From JAWVFN01 sp963696625 (lineage in GTDB: Bacteria > Actinomycetota > Thermoleophilia > Solirubrobacterales > 70-9), in contig CAVOKZ010000004.1 in the NCBI GenBank assembly GCA_963696625.1, positions 1-23,822 of the forward strand: a stretch of DNA of 23,822 nucleotides, read 5' to 3'. Positions within the stretch are counted from its first letter, which is position 1. The number at the start of each line of letters is the position of its first letter. The translations under genes and the position numbers were made by a program. Of the stretch, positions 1 through 8,096 are shown one piece after another. A model generated the notes under the pieces. It worked only from the letters and a program-made list of their open reading frames with translations, was not told where the DNA came from and did not search any database.

Positions 1-376
1 GCACCGCGGCGTCGTTGGTGGGGGCGGTCGTCCCGCCGAAGCTCGGATCGGGCTGGGCCGCGACGATCGGGATCCTCACCCCCTGGGCCGGGTCCGACCA
101 GCGCGTGGCGCCGGCGACGATGTAGTCGTCGCCCAGCGAGAACATCGTCGAGGCAACACAGTGAGCGGCGGTCAGCACCACCCGCGGGCGGATCAGCGAG
201 CCGCCGCAGTACTGACGGTCCACCGGCGAGGCCTCGTCGACGACCGCGACCTGCCAGGGGATCGCGGTGATCGGCGTGACGCTGCCGCCGACGACATGGT
301 GCTCGGGCGCGGCGGCGGCGGCGGCCGGAACGAGGCAGAGCGCCGATATCGCCACGGCCAGCGCCGCGGTCTTCAT
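1..376 (-). CDS. Secreted trypsin-like serine protease, C-terminus cut by window edge
   Basis: This is the first 125 residues of a chymotrypsin-family (S1) protease, read on the minus strand from ATG at 376 and running off the window. Residues 1-22 form a signal peptide (a Lys near the start, then a hydrophobic Ala/Leu/Val core). The mature enzyme probably starts near VVGGSVTP (28-35), the usual S1 activation site. The catalytic His is in LTAAHC (His72), and the Asp is probably Asp122 in TNDAAV; the Ser lies outside the window. The ATG overlaps the TGA of the upstream protease (ATGA, 4 nt), so the two are co-transcribed and translationally coupled. The GGSVTPI segment and spacing match the neighbour closely, so they look like a tandem duplication. 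The substrate is unknown. The family call is firm; intactness cannot be judged. Confidence 0.85.
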   Translation of the reverse strand, partial: MKTAALAVAISALCLVPAAAAAAPEHHVVGGSVTPITAIPWQVAVVDEASPVDRQYCGGSLIRPRVVLTAAHCVASTMFSLGDDYIVAGATRWSDPAQGVRIPIVAAQPDPSFGGTTAPTNDAAV

Positions 377-1371
377 CGCTTCTTGTGGCCCCTGGCCTTG
401 ACCTTACGAATGCACTTCTTGCGCTTCTTCTTCGACTTCTTGCGCTTGCAGAAGCAGAGCTTCTGCTTCTTGCCCTTCAGCTCCTGGCAGGGGAAGGCGC
501 CGCCGGAGCCGATCACATCGCCTGGGTCGGGCCCCGCGTTGACCGCGTCCTGGATCAGCGTCTGCAGCGGGTCCTGGCCGACACGGCCGTAGACGCCGGG
601 GGCGTTCGGCTGGGCGCAGCCGGCGCCGAAGCTGACGATGCCGGCGAGGCGAACGAGGCCGCCCTCGCCGCCGGCGGCGGACACCGAGAGCGGGCCGCCC
701 GAGTCCCCCTGGCAGGAGTCGATGCCGCCCTGGGGGAAGCCGGCGCAGACCTGGAGCGAGGCATTGATCAGCCCCGGGTAGGAGGCGGCGCAGAAGTTGT
801 CGCTGGTGATCGGCACGGTGGCGACGCGCAGGTCGTTGCTCTTCGCCCCGCCTTCGCTGGTCGCCCCCCAGCCGGTCACACGTGCCGCGACCCCCGCCTT
901 CCAGAGGCTGCGCTCATTGGGGCCCGCGAGCTTGATCGGCGTGCCCAGCGACGCCGGCACCGGGGTCGCCAGCTCGAGCAGGGCGATGTCGTCGGTGTGG
1001 GTGGTCCGGTTGTAGGCGGTGTCGACCAGCGCGTTGGAGATTGCGAATCTGTCGCCCTGGTCGGCTGGGTCCAGGTGGGTTGCGCCCGCGACGACGTAGT
1101 CGTCGAGGCTGAACGTTGGGTTGTCCGCCGCCACCACGCAGTGGGCCGCCGTGAGCACCACCTGCGGCCGGATCAGCGCCCCGCCGCACCTCAGCTGCGA
1201 GAGATCGTTGCTGGTACCAGCGTTGTTGTCGATGATCGCGACCTGGAACGGGAAGCTCGAGATCGGCGTTACCGAGCCGCCGACGATGCGATTCTCGGCG
1301 CTCGCCGCTGCCGGCGCGGTCAACGCCAGCGCAACCAGCAGCACCGCGAGCAGTCCCAGCCGTTTGCTCAT
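373..1371 (-). CDS. Secreted trypsin-like serine protease with Lys/Cys-rich cationic C-terminal tail
   Basis: A 332-residue S1 family endopeptidase. The signal peptide covers roughly residues 1-26 (MSKR plus a hydrophobic stretch ending AAASA). The mature start is probably IVGG at 29-32. The triad is His77 (LTAAHC), Asp128 (DDIALL) and Ser224 (QGDSGGP). Asp218, six residues before the Ser, predicts cleavage after Lys/Arg. Cys pairs typical of trypsins are present. Residues 298-332 are unusual: a tail dominated by Lys/Arg with Cys306, Cys308 and Cys320, encoded by CTT/CTTC-rich DNA on the plus strand. It might bind anionic wall polymers, but this is a guess. Start: ATG 1371 is preferred over an upstream in-frame GTG at 1425 because it begins the signal peptide and has TAGTTT exactly 7 nt upstream. 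The stop overlaps the next gene's ATG. Confidence 0.9.
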   Translation of the reverse strand: MSKRLGLLAVLLVALALTAPAAASAENRIVGGSVTPISSFPFQVAIIDNNAGTSNDLSQLRCGGALIRPQVVLTAAHCVVAADNPTFSLDDYVVAGATHLDPADQGDRFAISNALVDTAYNRTTHTDDIALLELATPVPASLGTPIKLAGPNERSLWKAGVAARVTGWGATSEGGAKSNDLRVATVPITSDNFCAASYPGLINASLQVCAGFPQGGIDSCQGDSGGPLSVSAAGGEGGLVRLAGIVSFGAGCAQPNAPGVYGRVGQDPLQTLIQDAVNAGPDPGDVIGSGGAFPCQELKGKKQKLCFCKRKKSKKKRKKCIRKVKARGHKKR

Positions 1372-1378
1372 CCTGCCG

Positions 1379-1384
1379 AAACTA
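1379..1384 (-). promoter_or_regulatory. -10 box of a probable leaderless promoter for the protease pair
   Basis: On the minus strand TAGTTT lies 7 nt before ATG 1371. That places the predicted transcription start at or next to the A of the start codon. No clear -35 was seen. This also supports 1371 as the start. Confidence 0.45.
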
Positions 1385-1403
1385 ACACCTCGGGGCCGGC
1401 GGA

Positions 1404-1518
1404 CTACCGGTTGCGCTTCTTGCACTTCCGGTACTTCTTCAGCGCCTTCTTGGTCCTTTCTTCGGGTTGTTCGGCACGGCCAGGATGTTGCCGGCGGCGA
1501 ACCGCTCCGTTGCTCGCG
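1404..1518 (-). pseudogene. Possible remnant of a gene end encoding a Lys-rich tail
   Basis: Between the regulator stop and the protease start, one minus-strand frame ends at a TAG (1406-1404) after TKKALKKYRKCKKRNR, a tail of the same style as that of the adjacent protease. A second frame just upstream reads ATERFAAGNILAVPNNPKK, which also looks protein-like. The two would join with one frameshift near 1450-1460. No start codon or domain is recognisable. It may be the eroded end of a lost secreted protein or chance reading through lysine-rich DNA. Confidence 0.25.
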
Positions 1519-3006
1519 CTAATGCCCGCAGAGCCGTCGCAGCCGGGCAAGCGTCGACGCCTGCCGCGGGTCGCCTGCGGGTAGCAGGTGGGCGAGCCGC
1601 CGGCACGCCTCGACGTCGTCGCGGCCGGAAGGGTTCTGGAGCCAGGCGTCGAGGAGATCGGGTTCGGCGGAGTCGAGCGCGGCGCCTCGCAGCTCCTCGT
1701 CGAGCTGCTGGCGCAGCTCGACCACCAGCGGCACCTCCGAGCCCGGCAGCAGCGGGCCGCGGTACCGGCGCAGGGCCTCGGCGATTCGCCCGGACGCGGC
1801 CAGCCCCTCGACCTCGGCGAAGTCCGCGAGCAGGGGTGCCGCCAGCCGGTACGGATTGGCCTCTATCGCCTCGCCGAGTACGCGACGCAGGCGCGAGAGC
1901 TCGGCACGCACGGTGACCGGCTTGCCGAAGTCGCCGTAGAGCTCGAGTGCCAGCCGTTCAGCGCTCATCCCCTCGGGCCGCAACGAGAGCAACACGAGGA
2001 TCTCGCTGTGGCGCCTAGAGAGCTCGACGGCTTCGCCGGCAACCGTCACCAGGGCGCGGTCGGTTCCGAGCAGCTTGGCGGCGAGGGCGCCTGTGTCGGA
2101 TGCGGCCGGTGGGTGCGAGCGCCAGAGCAGGAAGCCGGCCTCGGTTTCGAGCGGCTCGGCGTAGAGATCCAGCCCGAGGTCGGCCCCGACCCCGCCGCCT
2201 CGCGCCGGGATCGTCAGGCGCTTGCCCTCGAGCTCGCCGATACCCGCCGCGAGGATCGTCCCCGCGGGGGAGCTGAGGGCAACGGGATGGCCGTATCCGG
2301 AGCCGACGCGGGCGCCGAAGCGCTCGCGCAGGCCGGCGGCGGCTTCGGCGGCGCGCCGGCCGAGCTCCGACTCCACCATCCGCGTGGCCGCGGAGATCAG
2401 AGCGAGGCTGTGCGGGTGCGCCGTAGCGAGCTCGCCGGAGAGGTCGAGGACGCCGACGACCTCGCCGGACTCGGGATCGGAAACGGGCGCGGCGCTGCAG
2501 GTCCAGTCGTGGACGGGGACCGCAAAGTGCTCGGCGGAGAAGACCTGAAGCGGATGGCCGGCCGCGAGCGCCGTACCCATCGCGTTGGTCCCGGCACTGT
2601 CCTCGTCCCAGCGCGAGCCGCGCTGGAGATGGATCGAGGTCGCGTCGTCCAGCAGCGACGCCTCGCCATCGATCCAGAGCATCGTTCCGTCGCTATCGCA
2701 GGCAAGGACCACCTGCTGACCCTCCGAGCCGACGTCGGCGAGCAGCTCGCGCAGCACCTCCTCACCGGCGCTGAGCGGCGCGTCGCGCCAGCGCGCCTCG
2801 GCCTGGTCGGCACTGATCTCGACCGGAGCGAGGCCGTGCTCGGGATCGAGCCCAGACGTCCTGCAGCGAAGCCAGGAGTCGCCGATCACCTCGCGGACGT
2901 TGGGCGCGCCGCCGCTGAGTGCCTCGTCGTGGGCAGCGGCGAGCTTGCGGGCCCAGGCGCGCCGGTCGGTGCTCGAATCGATTGCGACCCACTGTTGTGG
3001 GGCCAT
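1519..3006 (-). CDS. GAF-domain transcriptional regulator with SARP-like winged helix, divergent from aldehyde dehydrogenase
   Basis: A 495-residue predicted cytoplasmic sensor-regulator. The N-terminal half resembles the sensory part of AcoR-type regulators: a helical start with a SWLRCRTSGLDP segment (44-55), then a GAF-like domain (about 85-205) with a WDEDSAGTNAMGTAL signature. The sigma-54 AAA+ module of AcoR is absent. Instead, residues about 315-385 look like an OmpR/SARP winged helix (LSRRHSEILVLLSLRPEGMS, then AELSRLRRVLG and NPYRL), followed by a helical part like the start of a BTAD. It starts at ATG 3006 with AGGAG upstream. The neighbouring ALDH and the phased repeats between the two genes suggest it activates aldehyde or alcohol oxidation in response to a small molecule. 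The domain reading is by eye; the ligand is unknown. Confidence 0.75.
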   Translation of the reverse strand: MAPQQWVAIDSSTDRRAWARKLAAAHDEALSGGAPNVREVIGDSWLRCRTSGLDPEHGLAPVEISADQAEARWRDAPLSAGEEVLRELLADVGSEGQQVVLACDSDGTMLWIDGEASLLDDATSIHLQRGSRWDEDSAGTNAMGTALAAGHPLQVFSAEHFAVPVHDWTCSAAPVSDPESGEVVGVLDLSGELATAHPHSLALISAATRMVESELGRRAAEAAAGLRERFGARVGSGYGHPVALSSPAGTILAAGIGELEGKRLTIPARGGGVGADLGLDLYAEPLETEAGFLLWRSHPPAASDTGALAAKLLGTDRALVTVAGEAVELSRRHSEILVLLSLRPEGMSAERLALELYGDFGKPVTVRAELSRLRRVLGEAIEANPYRLAAPLLADFAEVEGLAASGRIAEALRRYRGPLLPGSEVPLVVELRQQLDEELRGAALDSAEPDLLDAWLQNPSGRDDVEACRRLAHLLPAGDPRQASTLARLRRLCGH

Positions 3007-3030
3007 CCGTCTCTCCTCTTTCTCACCCCA

Positions 3031-3036
3031 ATGGTA
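3031..3036 (-). promoter_or_regulatory. -10 box of the regulator gene
   Basis: TACCAT on the minus strand, followed about 7 nt later by a predicted start and a leader of about 18 nt carrying GAGGAG before ATG 3006. Unlike most genes in the window, this one has a Shine-Dalgarno leader. Confidence 0.4.
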
Positions 3037-3066
3037 CGCCGGATCCGGGGGGGCGGCCGATCCCCA

Positions 3067-3151
3067 TGCAACCCGGATGCAACCCCAGGCGCCCTCGTCT
3101 CCAACGCCCCTGCAACCCCCCGCTTCCTACGGTCGCCACACATGCAACGCC
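3067..3151. promoter_or_regulatory. Phased direct repeats, probable operator of the GAF/SARP-like regulator
   Basis: Five copies of a 9-bp direct repeat close to TGCAACCCC start at 3067, 3078, 3100 (TCCAACGCC), 3111 and 3143 (TGCAACGCC). The first four form two pairs with 11-bp periods, and the pairs are offset by 33 bp, so all lie on one face of the helix. The copy at 3111-3119 ends 8 bp before the -10 box TACGGT. Direct repeats with 11- or 22-bp periods, the last one 8 bp from the -10, are the known layout of SARP activator sites, and the adjacent regulator carries a SARP-like DNA-binding domain. The single copy at 3143 lies downstream of the predicted start and might be a separate or inhibitory site. 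Confidence 0.6.
3128..3133 (+). promoter_or_regulatory. -10 box of the aldehyde dehydrogenase promoter
   Basis: TACGGT with a predicted start near 3140 and a leader of about 44 nt ending in the ribosome site AGGAG (3173-3177) before ATG 3184. The -35 region is poor and overlaps the repeat pair at 3100-3119, as expected for an activator-dependent promoter. Confidence 0.4.
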
Positions 3152-3183
3152 GTCCGCGAGGACGGCCGACCAAGGAGAGAAAG

Positions 3184-4680
3184 ATGGCTACCGAGATCAA
3201 GATCAACGACGCAGCACGAGAGTTCGCCGGCCGCCACCACCCGATGCTGATCGGGTCAGACTGGGTCGACGCCGCCTCCGGCAAGACCTTCGAAGTCCTC
3301 GACCCAGCCACCGGCGCGGTCCTCGCGCAGGCGCCGCGCGGCGCCTCCGAGGACGTCGACCGCGCTGTGAAGACGGCGCGTGCCGCGTTCGAGAACGGAC
3401 CGTGGGCAACGATGACCGCCTCCGAGCGCGGGCGCATCATCCACCGGCTCGGCGACCTGATCGCAGAACACGGCGACGAGCTCGCCACGCTGGAGACCCT
3501 CGACAACGGCAAGCCCCTCGGGGTTGCCCGTGCCGCCGACGTTCCGCTCGCCGCCGACCTGTTCCACTACATGTCGGGCTGGGCGACCAAGAACATGGGC
3601 TCGACCCTGCAGCTCTCGGTCCCCTACATGCCGGGAGCCGAGTTCCACAGCTACACGCTGCACGAGCCCGTCGGCGTCGTGGGCCAGATCATCCCCTGGA
3701 ACTTCCCGCTGCTGATGGCGGCGTGGAAGCTGGGCCCGGCCCTGACCTGCGGCTGCACGGTCGTGCTCAAGCCGGCCGAGCAGACGCCGCTTTCGGCGCT
3801 TCGGCTCGGCGAGCTGGCACTCGAGGCCGGCGTCCCCGAGGGCGTGCTCAACGTCGTCACCGGATTCGGCGAGGAAGCGGGCGCGGCTCTGGTCGCCCAC
3901 CCCGACGTCGACAAGATCGCATTCACCGGCTCAACTGAGGTCGGGAAGATGATCGTCGCCGAGGCCGCGGGCAACCTGAAAAAGGTCTCGCTCGAGCTCG
4001 GCGGCAAGTCGCCTAACGTCGTCTACGCCGACTCCGACCTGGAGCAGGCAATCCCGGGCGCCGCGAGCGCGATCTTCTTCAATCACGGCCAGTGCTGCTG
4101 TGCCGGCTCGAGGTTGTTCGTCGAGGACAACGTCTACGACGAGGTCGTCGCCGGAGTCGCCGACGAGGCGCGCAAGCTCAAGGTCGGCTCGGGGCTCGAC
4201 CCGCAGACCGAGATGGGCCCGCTCGTTTCCAAGGAGCAGCTCGACAAGGTCTGCGGGCTGATCGAGTCCGGGATCGGCGACGGCGCCGAGGCCGTCGTCG
4301 GCGGCAAGCGGATCGGCGAGGACGGATATTTCGTCGAGCCCACAGTGCTGACCGAGACCGATCCGCGCATGCGCGTGGAAGCCGAGGAGATCTTCGGCCC
4401 CGTGGTCACGGTCAAGCCGTTCGGCAGCAGCGACGAGCTGCTGCCGAAGGCCAACGACAGCACCTTCGGGCTCGCGGCCGGCGTTTGGACGCGTGACATC
4501 AGCAAGGCCCACCGGACCGCGAAACAGCTGCGTGCGGGCACGGTGTGGATCAACTGTTACAACGTGTTCGACGCGGCGCTGCCGTTCGGTGGCTACAAGG
4601 AGTCCGGTTGGGGCCGCGAGATGGGCGCCGAGGCACTCGAGCTCTACACCGAGGTCAAGGCCGTTGTCGCGCAGCTCTGA
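3184..4680 (+). CDS. NAD(P)-dependent aldehyde dehydrogenase
   Basis: A 498-residue cytosolic enzyme of the classical ALDH superfamily, full length for the family. It oxidises an aldehyde to its acid with NAD(P)+. Visible landmarks are PWNFP with Asn173, the cofactor-binding Lys196 in VVLKPAE, the Rossmann motif FTGSTEVG (247-254), general base Glu271 in LELGGKSPN, and the nucleophile in GQCCCAGSR, most likely Cys305 (the middle Cys, equivalent to Cys302 of ALDH2). The C-terminal PFGGYKESGWGRE motif is intact. The start is fixed by AGGAG at 3173-3177. A strong hairpin follows the stop, then acs, so the aldehyde-acid-acyl-CoA flow is plausible. The substrate (acetaldehyde, phenylacetaldehyde or another) cannot be read from sequence. 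The divergent GAF/SARP-like gene is its likely regulator. Confidence 0.92.
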   Translation: MATEIKINDAAREFAGRHHPMLIGSDWVDAASGKTFEVLDPATGAVLAQAPRGASEDVDRAVKTARAAFENGPWATMTASERGRIIHRLGDLIAEHGDELATLETLDNGKPLGVARAADVPLAADLFHYMSGWATKNMGSTLQLSVPYMPGAEFHSYTLHEPVGVVGQIIPWNFPLLMAAWKLGPALTCGCTVVLKPAEQTPLSALRLGELALEAGVPEGVLNVVTGFGEEAGAALVAHPDVDKIAFTGSTEVGKMIVAEAAGNLKKVSLELGGKSPNVVYADSDLEQAIPGAASAIFFNHGQCCCAGSRLFVEDNVYDEVVAGVADEARKLKVGSGLDPQTEMGPLVSKEQLDKVCGLIESGIGDGAEAVVGGKRIGEDGYFVEPTVLTETDPRMRVEAEEIFGPVVTVKPFGSSDELLPKANDSTFGLAAGVWTRDISKAHRTAKQLRAGTVWINCYNVFDAALPFGGYKESGWGREMGAEALELYTEVKAVVAQL

Positions 4681-4692
4681 GACGACGGTCCC

Positions 4693-4725
4693 ACCCCCGC
4701 GGGCGCCAGGCGCGCCCGCGGGGGT
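4693..4725 (+). terminator. GC-rich hairpin after aldehyde dehydrogenase
   Basis: Perfect 14-bp stem: ACCCCCGCGGGCGC (4693-4706), loop CAGGC, then the exact complement (4712-4725). No T-run follows, as is common for actinobacterial intrinsic terminators. It would separate ALDH from acs transcription or act as partial attenuation. Confidence 0.7.
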
Positions 4726-4757
4726 AGATTCCCCGGGGCAAGCCACGCGAGGAGAAG
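4725..4757 (+). promoter_or_regulatory. Predicted acs promoter -10 and ribosome site
   Basis: TAGATT at 4725-4730 touches the end of the upstream hairpin. It would start transcription near 4737 and give a leader of about 23 nt with AGGAGAAG (4750-4757) before ATG 4760. No convincing -35 was seen. Confidence 0.35.
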
Positions 4758-4759
4758 AG

Positions 4760-6703
<1,944 letters not shown>

Positions 6704-6709
6704 GTCGGT

Positions 6710-6742
6710 CGAGTGCCAGAGCGTCAGCTCTGGCTCCGATCT
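6710..6742. repeat. 33-bp hairpin repeat, copy 1 (REP-like)
   Basis: Identical to 6751-6783. It contains arms GCCAGAGC (6715-6722) and GCTCTGGC (6727-6734) around loop GTCA. It lies between two convergent genes, so either copy could serve as a bidirectional terminator. The exact duplication suggests a dispersed palindromic element. Confidence 0.75.
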
Positions 6743-6750
6743 CCATTAAA

Positions 6751-6783
6751 CGAGTGCCAGAGCGTCAGCTCTGGCTCCGATCT
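6751..6783. repeat. 33-bp hairpin repeat, copy 2 (REP-like)
   Basis: Exact second copy, 41 bp after the first, with 8 bp (CTCCATTA, AT-rich for this genome) between. It ends 2 bp before the stop codon of the membrane protein on the minus strand. Confidence 0.75.
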
Positions 6784-6785
6784 GT

Positions 6786-7643
6786 CTACTCGCGGCGCTT
6801 GCGCTTCTTGCGGCGCTGGCCCTGGGTCTCGCCGTTTTCGTCGGCGACGGACTCCGGCAGCTCGGGCTCCAGCGTCTCCTTCGGGCCGACATCGATCTCG
6901 GTGCCGTCGCCCTCGACGACCCCGCGCTCGTCGCGGGGCTTGAACCGGTCGGGCACCGCCCAGGGGATCGCCTCGCCTTTTTCCCAAGCCGGCGGAAGCC
7001 GGTCGGGATTTCGGAGAAACAGTGAGGCGAGATAGACCGTGAACCCAAACAGGACGTAGGGAATGAGGACGAAGACGAGCCCGGTTGCCATCCCGAACGT
7101 TCCCCAGAACCGCGTCAGAAGACCCGCCCGCATAGCTTCACGCGCAGTCAGGAACGTCACGAGGCCCAGTCCGAGCGAGCCCGCCAGACCGAAGCCGACC
7201 CCGAGGAAGCCGACTGCGCCAACGTCCGCGACGGCATCCTCCGCCGCATCCTCTGTTTGGGCCGCGGTCGAGAGCTTCAAGAAATCATCCGACGCCGTTT
7301 TCCTCGTCAGGTACGTGAAAACCCCCGCCAGGACCACCAGCAAGACCGCAACGCCCAGAGCGATCAGCAGCCCTTGCGGAAGGGTCGGCGCGCGCGCGCG
7401 GGTAGCCCGAAACAGGTACAGAACAGGGAGAGCGGCGAGTGCCGCTCCAAGCCCACCCACAAGGTAAAGCGCGAGCGCCTGGCCCGAATGCTCGGAGACA
7501 TTGCGGAGAATCTCGACGTCGTCGCTCCCCAGGACGTTGCCGAGGCCGAATTGCGCGCCGATGAACATGGCTGCGCTGAGCAGTGCCGCGAAGCCGGCCG
7601 GGCGAGCCCAGCGGCGCTCCAGCTCGAGCTCAGCCGCGGTCAC
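6786..7643 (-). CDS. Multi-pass membrane protein of unknown function with cationic tail
   Basis: A 285-residue protein not recognised as a named family. About five hydrophobic segments are visible: near 15-40, 56-80, 90-112, 143-170 and 180-212. A hydrophilic stretch (about 113-142) separates the third and fourth. The C-terminal 75 residues are charged, acidic in the middle (GVVEGDGTEIDVGPKE) and ending in QRRKKRKRRE. It starts at GTG 7643 and overlaps the end of the CBS-domain gene by 14 nt, so the pair form an operon. A CBS protein coupled to a membrane protein could hint at nucleotide-gated control, but nothing in the sequence shows transport residues. It faces acs convergently across the hairpin repeats. 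Confidence 0.7.
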   Translation of the reverse strand: MTAAELELERRWARPAGFAALLSAAMFIGAQFGLGNVLGSDDVEILRNVSEHSGQALALYLVGGLGAALAALPVLYLFRATRARAPTLPQGLLIALGVAVLLVVLAGVFTYLTRKTASDDFLKLSTAAQTEDAAEDAVADVGAVGFLGVGFGLAGSLGLGLVTFLTAREAMRAGLLTRFWGTFGMATGLVFVLIPYVLFGFTVYLASLFLRNPDRLPPAWEKGEAIPWAVPDRFKPRDERGVVEGDGTEIDVGPKETLEPELPESVADENGETQGQRRKKRKRRE

Positions 7644-8076
7644 GGAAGAAGAAGTCGGGTAGGGCGCCCTCGATCACGTCGGCGGTCATCCGCTGTGCGA
7701 CCTCGAGGTTGCCGGTGCGCACCGCGATGTCGTCGAGGGTGACGATGCCGACCAGGCGGGCGCCGTCGATGACCGGCAGCCTCCGGATGCGGTGCTGGAC
7801 CATCAGCGCCGCCGCCTCCTCAAGGTCCATCTCGGGCTCGCCGTTGATCAGAGGGCGAGAGGCGTGCCCGCTCACCGCTTCGGCGCCCTGGCGCGCGTCG
7901 GCGAGCACCCGCACCGCGAGGTCGCGGTCCGTGACCATCGCCTGTGGCGAGCCCTCGGCGTCGGTGACGATCACCGAGCCGACGCCGCGATCTCGCATCT
8001 GGCGGGCGACCGTGAGCACGTCGGCTTCGGCCGGCGCCGTGATTACACCCTCGGTCATGATCTCCTGAAGCTGCAC
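7630..8076 (-). CDS. Tandem CBS-domain protein
   Basis: A 148-residue protein made of two CBS motifs (about 5-60 and 72-125), with the familiar DIMT-like start (LQEIMTEGVITA), GVGSVIVTD, AMVTDRDLAVRVLA, RRLPVIDGARLVGIVTLDDI. Such stand-alone pairs bind adenine nucleotides and regulate a partner. The start is GTG 8076, which fits family N-termini; an internal ATG at 8058 with AGGAG nearby is the alternative but would trim the first strand. It is only 20 bp from the divergent oxidoreductase start. The downstream overlapping gene is a membrane protein and is the likeliest partner. The ligand is unknown. Confidence 0.88.
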   Translation of the reverse strand: MQLQEIMTEGVITAPAEADVLTVARQMRDRGVGSVIVTDAEGSPQAMVTDRDLAVRVLADARQGAEAVSGHASRPLINGEPEMDLEEAAALMVQHRIRRLPVIDGARLVGIVTLDDIAVRTGNLEVAQRMTADVIEGALPDFFFRDRG

Positions 8077-8096
8077 GCACCGGTACCGTAATCGTC
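8077..8096. promoter_or_regulatory. Compact bidirectional promoter with shared -10 bases
   Basis: Only 20 bp separate two divergent GTG starts. The plus strand has TACCGT (8084-8089) 7 nt before GTG 8097. The minus strand has TACGGT (8090-8085) 8 nt before GTG 8076. Both boxes use the same TACCGTA core, so polymerase can probably occupy only one direction at a time, and both transcripts would be leaderless. Confidence 0.5.

Noticed and set aside
373..480. CTTCTT-rich stretch as a microsatellite
   Set aside because: It is the codon-level result of a Lys-rich (AAG) protein tail and is not regular enough to be a tandem repeat.
3067..3151. CRISPR-like array from the repeated TGCAACCC units
   Set aside because: Repeats are only 9 bp and their spacing is helical (11/22/33 bp); no cas genes are present.
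1588..4680. 1030-codon plus-strand frame that would extend the aldehyde dehydrogenase N-terminus
   Set aside because: Its first half is antisense to the regulator and has no protein-like features; AGGAG and family alignment place the true start at 3184.
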